Source: DATJBC01 sp035515515 (GTDB lineage Bacteria > Actinomycetota > Acidimicrobiia > Acidimicrobiales > UBA8190). Taken from it: 10,846 nucleotides of DNA. The position numbers were made by a program, and so were the translations under genes. Below are positions 4,944 to 10,846 of this stretch, piece by piece. The stretch spans positions 1 to 10,846 of the forward strand of contig DATJBC010000072.1 of the NCBI GenBank assembly GCA_035515515.1, given 5' to 3'. Within the stretch, counting starts at the first letter, position 1. Each line of letters starts with the position of its first letter. Below the pieces are notes generated by a model, which worked only from the letters and a program-made list of their open reading frames with translations, did not search any database and was not told where the DNA came from.

Positions 4944-5720
4944 TCAGGGATGGGTGGAGGGCACCCCTCCGGTGCCGGGCGTCCCCGAGGCGGTGGGCGC
5001 CTGGAGGACCGAGACCTCCGAGATCTTCCACACGCCCGCGCCCTGGGTGAGGTCGAGCACCACCCGCAGCACGTCGGGGACGGGCTGGCCGCCCCCCTTG
5101 GCGATGGTGGTGTTGAGGTAGGTCTGGTCCACCACGGCGAACACCTCGGCCTTGCCCCCGGAGAGGGACTGGACGTAGAGGTTGCGGACCTGACCCTCGG
5201 ACTGGGCCTGGGCCTGCTCGAGCTTCTGGCGGATGTCGGTGCCGAAGAACTGGTTGGCCTGCTTGGCGAAGTCGCCGGCGGCGAAGGTGAGCAGGGCGCT
5301 GAAGTCGGCGTCGACGGTGGTGGGCTTGAAGTTCGTCAGGTCGGTGAGGAACGTGGACGACACCCTGCGCACCGCGGCGGCCTGCGAGGCCTGGTCGGAG
5401 AGCGAGGACCACTTGAGCCCGAAGGACGCCGCCGCCGCCGACGCCGCCAGGGCCACCACCACCAGGGCGACGGCCCAGCGCGTGGGCACCGTCCCCGGGC
5501 GCCGGGCGCGCCGGCCCCGCCGGGGCGGGCGCCAGTCGGCGCGCCCCTCGGGCGCCCCGTTGTCGTCGGCGCGCACGCCGGGCTCGTCGGCCACGGACCC
5601 CGCCGTGGCCTGGGCCCGCAGCTGGGCCCGGCGCCGCCCGGCGCGCGTCGCCGGGGCCGGCTCCTGGTGCCCGCCCACGACGGCCACCCCCTCCTCGTCG
5701 CTCATGAGCCGGTCGGTCAT
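4944..5720 (-). CDS. Mce-associated membrane protein
   Basis: The 258-residue protein has a charged, probably cytoplasmic N-terminal region of about 80 residues, rich in Arg, Ala and Gly. One transmembrane helix follows (about 81-101). The extracytoplasmic domain contains 'DADFSALLTFAAGDFAKQ' (137-154), a helix rich in Gln, and strands ending in 'VWKISEVSVLQ' (230-240). This single-anchor layout, and its place directly after the last mce gene, match Mce-associated (Mas) proteins. These are thought to stabilise or assist the Mce complex. The ATG at 5720 has GGAGGG 4 bases upstream and overlaps the previous stop codon as ATGA, indicating translational coupling. A second in-frame ATG at 5705 is possible. 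The tail (about 242-258) is Gly/Pro/Thr-rich. Confidence 0.82.
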   Translation of the reverse strand: MTDRLMSDEEGVAVVGGHQEPAPATRAGRRRAQLRAQATAGSVADEPGVRADDNGAPEGRADWRPPRRGRRARRPGTVPTRWAVALVVVALAASAAAASFGLKWSSLSDQASQAAAVRRVSSTFLTDLTNFKPTTVDADFSALLTFAAGDFAKQANQFFGTDIRQKLEQAQAQSEGQVRNLYVQSLSGGKAEVFAVVDQTYLNTTIAKGGGQPVPDVLRVVLDLTQGAGVWKISEVSVLQAPTASGTPGTGGVPSTHP

Positions 5721-7090
5721 GGTGCCCTCCGTTGGCGCTCGGGGACCCGGGCACGCCTCGGGCGGGCCGCACGCACGGCGCGCCGACGGTGCCGCAGGGT
5801 CGCCATCGTTGTGAAGATCACGAATCCCGCTCCTAGGAGTACGCCCGCCGCCGGCGCTTCCTGCGGCGGGGCGGGCAGGCGGGCGGCCGCCGGGGTGGCG
5901 GCCAGGCCCGGCCCTCCCCCGCGCACCTGGGCCTCGGCCCCCGTGGGCGGGCGGACCTGGGCGTTGGGCCCGGTGGGGTGGAACCCGGCCTGGGTCACCG
6001 CCGGGGCCCCGGCCCCGAACTCGGTGTCGCACGCCGCCCCGGGGAGGATGGGGGGGAGGGTGACGGGCTGGGCGTAGGCGATGGCCGAGGGCTGGCCCGG
6101 CGGGATGAGGAGGCGGGTGCGCAGCCACTCCTGGTCGTCACGGGTGGCGTCCCCGGCGGTGAGGGCCTTGGCCGGGCCGGTGGGCGAGATGGCCGCCACC
6201 GCCCCGAAGAAGAGTTGGTTGGTGGCGAGCGCCGTGGAGAGGTTCGACAGGTTGGGGGCGGCGGCCAGGTTGGCGGTCACCGCCGAGGCGTCGTGGACGA
6301 CGCAGGCGAGGTCGGGACGGTTCTCGCTGAGCAACGTCCCCAGCGCCTGGGCGGCGGCCCCGCCCCGGTCGAGGAGGCGCACCACGTCCGGGGACTTGCT
6401 GGCGAGCAGCTCCGCCACCGTGGCGGTGTCGGCCAGCGCCCGCTGGAGCTGGGGCGCCGACGCCGTCACCGTGTTGAGCACCGGCGGCGCGTTGGCCAGC
6501 AGGGCCTCGAAGTTCTGCTGCGACGCCAGCATCTCCTGACTGAACAGCGCGCTGGAGGCGGCGATGGTCCGCAGGTTGCCGGCGTTGCCGTTGAGCGACA
6601 CGGCCAGCTCGTGCAGGACGGTGTCGAGGTCGCCGGGCGGGATGGCCTCGAGCAGCCGCGTGGCCTCGGCCACCACCGTGCCCACGTCCGCGGGGATGGG
6701 GTCCGACGCGGCGGGGATGACCGCCCCGTTGTGCAGGGGCGCCTCGGGGCGCGCCGCCGTGGGCACGAGGTCCACCTCCTGCTCCCCCAGGGCGTTGGCG
6801 ATCACGACGCGCGCCGCCACGTCGCCGGGCACGTGCGCCGCGGGGTCGAGGGTCATGGCCACCTTGGCCCCGCCCGGGACGAGCGACACCGACTGCACCG
6901 ACCCCACGTCCACGCCGTTGAGGGTGACCAGGAAGTTGGGGGCCAGCCCCGACGCCGACGGCAGCACCGTGGATACCGTGGTCTGGGCACGCAGCGGGTT
7001 GCCGAGCAGGTCGACGAAGCCGTAGGCGACCAGGGCGGCGGACACCACGAGGAAGACCACGAGGTTGACGGCGATGCGGCGGGTGATCAT
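5717..7090 (-). CDS. Mce family protein with N- and C-terminal membrane segments (MceF position)
   Basis: The 457-residue protein opens with a short basic end and a hydrophobic anchor (about 8-28), then an MCE domain (about 36-111). That domain includes 'LPSASGLAPNFLVTLNGVDVGSVQSV' split over 43-68 and 'ANALGEQEVDLVP'. A long helical region (about 135-350) follows, then a Pro/Gly/Ala-rich stretch. A second hydrophobic segment (about 414-431) comes before a strongly Arg-rich tail. MCE proteins form hexameric tunnels that carry lipids between the envelope and a YrbE/MceG-type ABC transporter. As the last mce gene before the Mce-associated gene, it holds the MceF position. The C-terminal anchor is unlike the usual single-anchor design. 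The ATG at 7090 overlaps the previous stop codon as TGATG, with a G-rich ribosome-binding stretch just before it. The upstream frame extension is a shadow of mceE. Confidence 0.88.
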   Translation of the reverse strand: MITRRIAVNLVVFLVVSAALVAYGFVDLLGNPLRAQTTVSTVLPSASGLAPNFLVTLNGVDVGSVQSVSLVPGGAKVAMTLDPAAHVPGDVAARVVIANALGEQEVDLVPTAARPEAPLHNGAVIPAASDPIPADVGTVVAEATRLLEAIPPGDLDTVLHELAVSLNGNAGNLRTIAASSALFSQEMLASQQNFEALLANAPPVLNTVTASAPQLQRALADTATVAELLASKSPDVVRLLDRGGAAAQALGTLLSENRPDLACVVHDASAVTANLAAAPNLSNLSTALATNQLFFGAVAAISPTGPAKALTAGDATRDDQEWLRTRLLIPPGQPSAIAYAQPVTLPPILPGAACDTEFGAGAPAVTQAGFHPTGPNAQVRPPTGAEAQVRGGGPGLAATPAAARLPAPPQEAPAAGVLLGAGFVIFTTMATLRHRRRAVRAARPRRARVPERQRRAP

Positions 7091-8091
7091 CACTTGCCCC
7101 CCGCGCACGTCGACGAGGCGTAGCGGCTGTCGCCCCCGCCGCCGGGGATGCCGCACACGATGATGTCGTCGAGCACCTGGGCGAAGTTGTTGACGGTGAC
7201 GTCGGCCAGGGTCTCGTTGGCGCCCGGCAGGTACAGCAGCAGCTTGGCCAGGTCCTGCTGGTGGCTGGCGAGCTGGCCCGCCACGGCCGACAGGGCGTTG
7301 ATCTGGTCCTCGGTCTGGGTCACGCCCGTGTCGAGGATCGACCGGCCCTGGGTGGCGAGGTCGTCGAGCGACTGCACGAGCGTCACGAAGCGGCTCGACT
7401 GCTGGGCGAGGATCTGCGAGGTCTGGGCCAGGTTGGTGACGGCCTGGGCGTTGGCCTGGGCGTCGGGGGCGAGCGACGACGAGAACTGGTCGATCTGGCC
7501 CACCAGCGCCCGGATCTCCGACGAGCGCGAGGCGTAGCCGTGCAGCACGGTGCCGAAGTCGTCGAGGAGCTGGCGCAGCTGCGCCGACTGCCCCCCGAAG
7601 CCCTGGGCGCCGCTGTCGATGATCTGGGACAGCTGCGCGGCGTTCACCGCCCCGAAGACCTCGGCCCCCGACGACACCAGCTGCTGGATGCCGGGGATGA
7701 CGGCGGTCTTGGCGATCACCGCGCCGTTGGCGAGCGTCCCCGGCCGGCCCGGCGCGGTACCGGCCACGAGCGCCACGTAGTGCTCGCCCAGGATCGTCGT
7801 CTGCTGCAGCTGGGCGGTGACGTCGGCGGGGACGGCCGCGCTCTTGTCGATGTCGAGCACCACCTTGGCCCGCCCGCCGTCGAGCGAGATCGACCGGACG
7901 CTTCCCACCTGGATGTCCGCGTACTGGACGGGGGCCCCGGCCACCAGGTCGCTCACGTCGGGGAACACGGCCGAGGCGCTGATCGTGCCGCCCCCCGACC
8001 CGCACGCGCCCAGTCCCAGCGCCGACGCGGCCACCACCGCCCCGAGCACCACGGCGCGCCGCAGGCGGGACAGCCCGCCGGCGGGGCTCAC
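7090..8091 (-). CDS. Mce family lipoprotein (MceE position)
   Basis: The 333-residue protein has a lipoprotein signal peptide. A basic 'RLRR' is followed by a hydrophobic core and the lipobox L-G-A-C, with Cys30 as the lipidated residue. The MCE domain spans about 37-110 ('AVFPDVSDLVAGAPV', 'IQVGSVRSI', 'TTILGEHYVAL'). A long Gln/Ser/Ala-rich helical region (about 120-300) is expected to build the Mce tunnel. The C-terminus carries 'DDIIVCGIPGGGG' and a final Cys near 'SSTCAGGK', a possible disulphide pair. In mycobacterial mce operons the fifth gene encodes the lipoprotein, which fits this position. GTG at 8091 is preferred over GTG at 8094: GGGAG lies 6 bases upstream and the overlap with the previous stop codon is then the GTGA seen elsewhere in the operon. 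Confidence 0.87.
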   Translation of the reverse strand: MSPAGGLSRLRRAVVLGAVVAASALGLGACGSGGGTISASAVFPDVSDLVAGAPVQYADIQVGSVRSISLDGGRAKVVLDIDKSAAVPADVTAQLQQTTILGEHYVALVAGTAPGRPGTLANGAVIAKTAVIPGIQQLVSSGAEVFGAVNAAQLSQIIDSGAQGFGGQSAQLRQLLDDFGTVLHGYASRSSEIRALVGQIDQFSSSLAPDAQANAQAVTNLAQTSQILAQQSSRFVTLVQSLDDLATQGRSILDTGVTQTEDQINALSAVAGQLASHQQDLAKLLLYLPGANETLADVTVNNFAQVLDDIIVCGIPGGGGDSRYASSTCAGGK

Positions 8092-9515
8092 CACAGGCTC
8101 CCGAAGAAGTGGGCCACGCCCAGCACGCCGTGCACCAGGCCGCCCAGCAGCCCGCCGGTGCCCTGGTTGGCCTGCTGGTCGGTGACGGGCGCCTTGACGG
8201 GGAGCTGCGCGGCGCCGCCCAGGGTGCCCGGGGCGCCCGCCGGCGTCGTCGTGGGGGTGGGGAGCGACGACGCCGGGACCTGCGAGAGCGTGGCGCGCTG
8301 CGACGCGCTCAGCCCCGGGATCTTGGCCAGCCCCTGGGCCAGCAGCTGCTGGGGCGTGGGGCCCGCGGCGGCCGACCCCTGCGACGCCTGGGTCAGCAGC
8401 GACGGCACGATCGACAGCAGCGGGTCGAAGAACCCCGAGGCGGGGTCGCCGCAGGTCTGCAGCGTCTGGGCCTGCGCCGCGCTCAGGGCGGGGGCGTGGT
8501 TGGCGAGCACGCGCCGGCAGATGCCCGCCAGGCGGTCGCGCACCAGCCCCGCCACGACGTTGGCGGTGATGCCGGGGGCCAGCTGGTTGTTGAGGTTCAG
8601 CCAGTTGTAGGTGGGGTCGTAGGCGCGCCCGGCCGCGCTGAAGAGGGCCACGGCCGAGGACAGGCCCCCGTCGAGCGACGACACGTTGCGGTCCAGGGTG
8701 CGCCCCACCTGGGTGATGGTCCCGATGTCCTGCTGCAGGGGGCCGAGGTTGGGGTTGACCAGCGCGGCCAGCTCCTGGCTGGCGTTGGCCAGCTGGGTGA
8801 TGGAGTCCCCGAGCGGCCCGCTGTCGGTGGCGAGCACGTGCGCCAGGGTGCTGTAGGACTGCAGCAACTGGGTCACCGTCGCCGTGCGCTGGCGCAGCGT
8901 CCCGGTGATGGACGCCAGCGAGCCCTCCAGCTGGCCCAGGTCGTCGCCCTTCTGGGCGAGCAGCTCCAGGGTCCCCGCCCCGTTGGCGATGAGGCCGTTC
9001 AGGGCCCGGCCCTGGCCCTGGAGGTCCTGGGACAGGTTGGCCACGAGCCCCCCCACCGCCGGCGCGTCGACCTGCCCCAGGTACTGCTGCAGGTCGCGCA
9101 GGAGCTGGTCGGTGGAGATGGGCACCGACGTGCGGTCCTCGGGGATGACGGCCCCGGGGCGCAGGCGGGGCCCGCCGCGGTAGCCCGGGGAGAGCTCGAT
9201 GGACGGCTCGCCCAGCAGCTGGGGCGTGGTCAGCGCGGCGTGCACGCCCGCCGGCAGGGCCTGCGAGCCGTCCACCGCCATGGTGACGATCACGTCGTGC
9301 AGCTCGGGGCGCACGCCCGTCACGGTCCCCGCCCCCACGCCCAGCACGTCCACGGCGTTGCCGGCGAAGAGGCCCTCGGCGCTGGGGAACACGGCGGTGA
9401 CGGTGTAGGGCGGCGGCCCGCCGCCGCAGGCGGCGAGCACGGTGGCCGACACCGCCGCCAGTGCCATGGCCAGCGCGGCGCGCCGCAGGCGCCGAGACCG
9501 GTGGGGCGCCCTCAC
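8088..9515 (-). CDS. Mce family lipoprotein (MceD position)
   Basis: The 475-residue protein starts with a basic segment ('RSRRLRR'), a hydrophobic core and the lipobox L-A-A-C at Cys30, so it is predicted to be a lipoprotein like the next gene product. The MCE domain is at about 36-112 ('AVFPSAEGLFAGNAVDVLGVGAGTV' across 41-65, 'TTPQLLGEPSIELSPG'). A helical region rich in Leu, Gln and Ala follows to about 350. The C-terminal part carries Cys residues ('GICRRVL', 'LQTCGDP'), then a Thr/Pro/Gly-rich linker and a hydrophobic end. It should form one ring or tunnel subunit of the lipid importer. GTG at 9515 has GGGGAG 6 bases upstream and overlaps the preceding stop codon as GTGA. The frame continues upstream to 10415 only as a shadow of the previous gene. 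Confidence 0.87.
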   Translation of the reverse strand: MRAPHRSRRLRRAALAMALAAVSATVLAACGGGPPPYTVTAVFPSAEGLFAGNAVDVLGVGAGTVTGVRPELHDVIVTMAVDGSQALPAGVHAALTTPQLLGEPSIELSPGYRGGPRLRPGAVIPEDRTSVPISTDQLLRDLQQYLGQVDAPAVGGLVANLSQDLQGQGRALNGLIANGAGTLELLAQKGDDLGQLEGSLASITGTLRQRTATVTQLLQSYSTLAHVLATDSGPLGDSITQLANASQELAALVNPNLGPLQQDIGTITQVGRTLDRNVSSLDGGLSSAVALFSAAGRAYDPTYNWLNLNNQLAPGITANVVAGLVRDRLAGICRRVLANHAPALSAAQAQTLQTCGDPASGFFDPLLSIVPSLLTQASQGSAAAGPTPQQLLAQGLAKIPGLSASQRATLSQVPASSLPTPTTTPAGAPGTLGGAAQLPVKAPVTDQQANQGTGGLLGGLVHGVLGVAHFFGSLW

Positions 9516-10759
9516 GACGCGCTCCCCAGGAGCGGCACGAGCAGCTGCTGGAGCGGGTTGGGCGCGGCCGCCCCCGCGCCCGACGACGCCGCCGTCCCCG
9601 ACGAGCCGGCCGTGGGCGACCCGGCCCCGACCGAGCCCCCCGCGCTCGACGCCGAGGCGGACGGCCCGCCCGAGGCCTGGGCGCTCGAGCCCACCGGCGG
9701 GCCCGTGCGCTGGTCGCAGGGCGTGGGGTCGGGGCCGAGCACGGCGTCGAGGGCCACGTCCAGCGCCGCGCAGTTGCCGAGCACCCCGTAGGCGCCCGAC
9801 GAGCCGATGAGGTTGGCGTAGATGTTGCCCCACGTCTGGGGGGTGTCGGCGGGGCCGGAGTAGCCGATGGAGGAGAACTGCTTGACCGCCGTCGCCAGGT
9901 ACGACACGCCCTGGGCCAGGTCCATCTGGTGCTGCTGGACCACGGCGAGCACCGAGGTGAGGTGGGAGATGAGCCCCTGCAGCTGGGGCTGGTTCTGCCC
10001 CACCAGGCTCGAGGTCTGGGCGGCGACCGCCTCGGTGTTGGTGATGAGGGTGCTCAGCTCGGTGCTGTGGTCGGCGAGGCCGTTCACCACCGAGGCGAGG
10101 TCGTCGACGAGCGAAGCCAGCTGCTGGTCGCGCGCCGCCACCGTGGAGGCCAGCGTGTCGGCGGCGTCGATGAGGCTGCTCACCTGGGAGCGCCGGGCGT
10201 CGACGACGCCGGTGAACTTGTCGAGGCCGTCGATGATGGAGGCCACCTGCGCCTGCTTGCCCTGGGTGATGGCCTGCAGCGAGCGGACCATCTGGTTGAA
10301 GGCGGCCACGTCGCTGTGCTGGAGGAGGTTGCCCGTCGTGTTCTGCAGGTCCTGGAACTCCACCGGTACCGTCGTCTTGGTGATGAGCGCGCCGTTGCCC
10401 AGCGGATGCGCCCACCCCGTCCCGGGCTGCAGCGCCACGTCGAGCACCCCGAGGACCGTCTGCACCTCGATGGCGGCCGAGGTCTGCTGGGGCAGGACCA
10501 CGCCGTGGTCGATGGCGAGGTCGGCCACCACGGCGTTGCCCGCCACGTGCACGGCGCGCACCGTGCCCACCTGGACGCCGGCCACCGTGACCGCCGCGCC
10601 CTTGCCGATGCCGGCGGCGTCGGGGAAGCGGGCGTGCAGCGTGTAGGAGGGGACGAACACCGACCGGTTGAGCACGAGCACCCCCGCCACCACGACGGCC
10701 GCCAGCAGGAGGCCCACGACGCCGATGAGGCGGGGGTCGCGCTCGGTGAAGGCCTTCAC
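9512..10759 (-). CDS. Mce family protein with N-terminal anchor (MceC position)
   Basis: The 415-residue protein has a short charged N-terminus, one membrane anchor (about 11-31) and an MCE domain (about 38-113). The domain includes 'FPDAAGIGKGAAVTVAGVQV' (45-64) and 'VQTVLGVLDVAL'. A long helical region (about 135-310), rich in Gln, Ser, Ala and Leu, should line the lipid tunnel. Two Cys residues ('GNCAALD', 'PTPCDQR') may form a disulphide. The tail of about 60 residues is a low-complexity Ser/Ala/Gly run before a short hydrophobic end. It has no lipobox, unlike the next two proteins. GTG at 10759 has GGGAG 6 bases upstream and overlaps the stop codon of the preceding gene as GTGA. The MceC label comes only from counting back from the end of the operon. 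Confidence 0.87.
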   Translation of the reverse strand: MKAFTERDPRLIGVVGLLLAAVVVAGVLVLNRSVFVPSYTLHARFPDAAGIGKGAAVTVAGVQVGTVRAVHVAGNAVVADLAIDHGVVLPQQTSAAIEVQTVLGVLDVALQPGTGWAHPLGNGALITKTTVPVEFQDLQNTTGNLLQHSDVAAFNQMVRSLQAITQGKQAQVASIIDGLDKFTGVVDARRSQVSSLIDAADTLASTVAARDQQLASLVDDLASVVNGLADHSTELSTLITNTEAVAAQTSSLVGQNQPQLQGLISHLTSVLAVVQQHQMDLAQGVSYLATAVKQFSSIGYSGPADTPQTWGNIYANLIGSSGAYGVLGNCAALDVALDAVLGPDPTPCDQRTGPPVGSSAQASGGPSASASSAGGSVGAGSPTAGSSGTAASSGAGAAAPNPLQQLLVPLLGSAS

Positions 10760-10846
10760 GAGCCGCTCCCGGCGAAGGGGGAGCTGCCCGCCACCATGCC
10801 GAGCACCTGGTCGACCGAGGCGAAGGGGGCGCCCGTGCCCGGCGCG
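10756..10846 (-). CDS. C-terminal end of an upstream Mce protein (partial)
   Basis: The last 29 codons of a minus-strand gene enter from the right edge. They read 'APFASVDQVLGMVAGSSPF' and then a short Gly/Ser tail to a TGA at 10758-10756. The stop codon overlaps the next start codon as GTGA, as at the other junctions. A short helix with a Gly/Ser/Pro tail is a plausible C-terminus for an Mce protein. Too little is present for a domain assignment, so the identity (MceB position) rests on operon context. Confidence 0.6.
   Translation of the reverse strand, partial: APGTGAPFASVDQVLGMVAGSSPFAGSGS

Noticed and set aside
5978..9791. Long plus-strand open frames opposite the mce genes
   Set aside because: They mirror the codon bias of the minus-strand Mce genes and encode Gly/Arg/His-rich sequence with no motif.

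Overview
The window is GC-rich DNA with a strong G/C bias at third codon positions, GTG starts and an mce lipid-import operon. This points to an actinobacterium, possibly an acidimicrobial relative; that placement is inferred from style and gene content, not from a marker gene.

Layout. (1) 1-159: an upstream region with a tandem GTTTACC/GTTCACC array resembling a PhoP (PHO) box, a sigma70-type promoter (TTGACC, 18 nt, TACCGT) and a strong Shine-Dalgarno sequence. (2) 160-1200 (+): an exported, C-terminally anchored six-bladed beta-propeller protein. (3) 1211-1975 (+): an MptpB-type tyrosine phosphatase. (4) 2030-2212 (-): a 60-residue DUF4177-like protein, followed by a 189-base gap that holds a second PHO-box-like array. 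(5) 2402-3058 (-): a DedA-family membrane protein, divergent from (6) 3143-4051 (+), an alpha/beta hydrolase, and (7) 4062-4886 (+), a stand-alone RecB/Cas4-like PD-(D/E)XK nuclease with a four-cysteine Fe-S signature. (8) 4944-10846 (-): the distal part of an mce operon. In transcription order it holds the end of one Mce protein, an Mce protein with an N-terminal anchor, two consecutive Mce lipoproteins, an Mce protein with both N- and C-terminal membrane segments, and an Mce-associated membrane protein. Every junction overlaps by 1-4 bases (GTGA, ATGA or TGATG).

How it works together. The mce genes form one translationally coupled unit that would build the extracytoplasmic part of an MCE lipid importer. 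The YrbE permeases and the first Mce genes should lie beyond the right edge. The other genes look like individually transcribed housekeeping or envelope genes. Several share a TANNNT -10 element about 7 bases before the start codon and have no Shine-Dalgarno sequence, as expected for leaderless mRNAs. In two cases the stop codon of the preceding gene forms the first three bases of that element.

No RNA genes, insertion sequences, CRISPR arrays or phage genes were seen. I found no clear new multi-gene system. The most interesting signals are the two 11-base-period GTTCACC arrays, the repeated leaderless start architecture, and the tandem lipoproteins plus C-terminal anchor in the mce operon.
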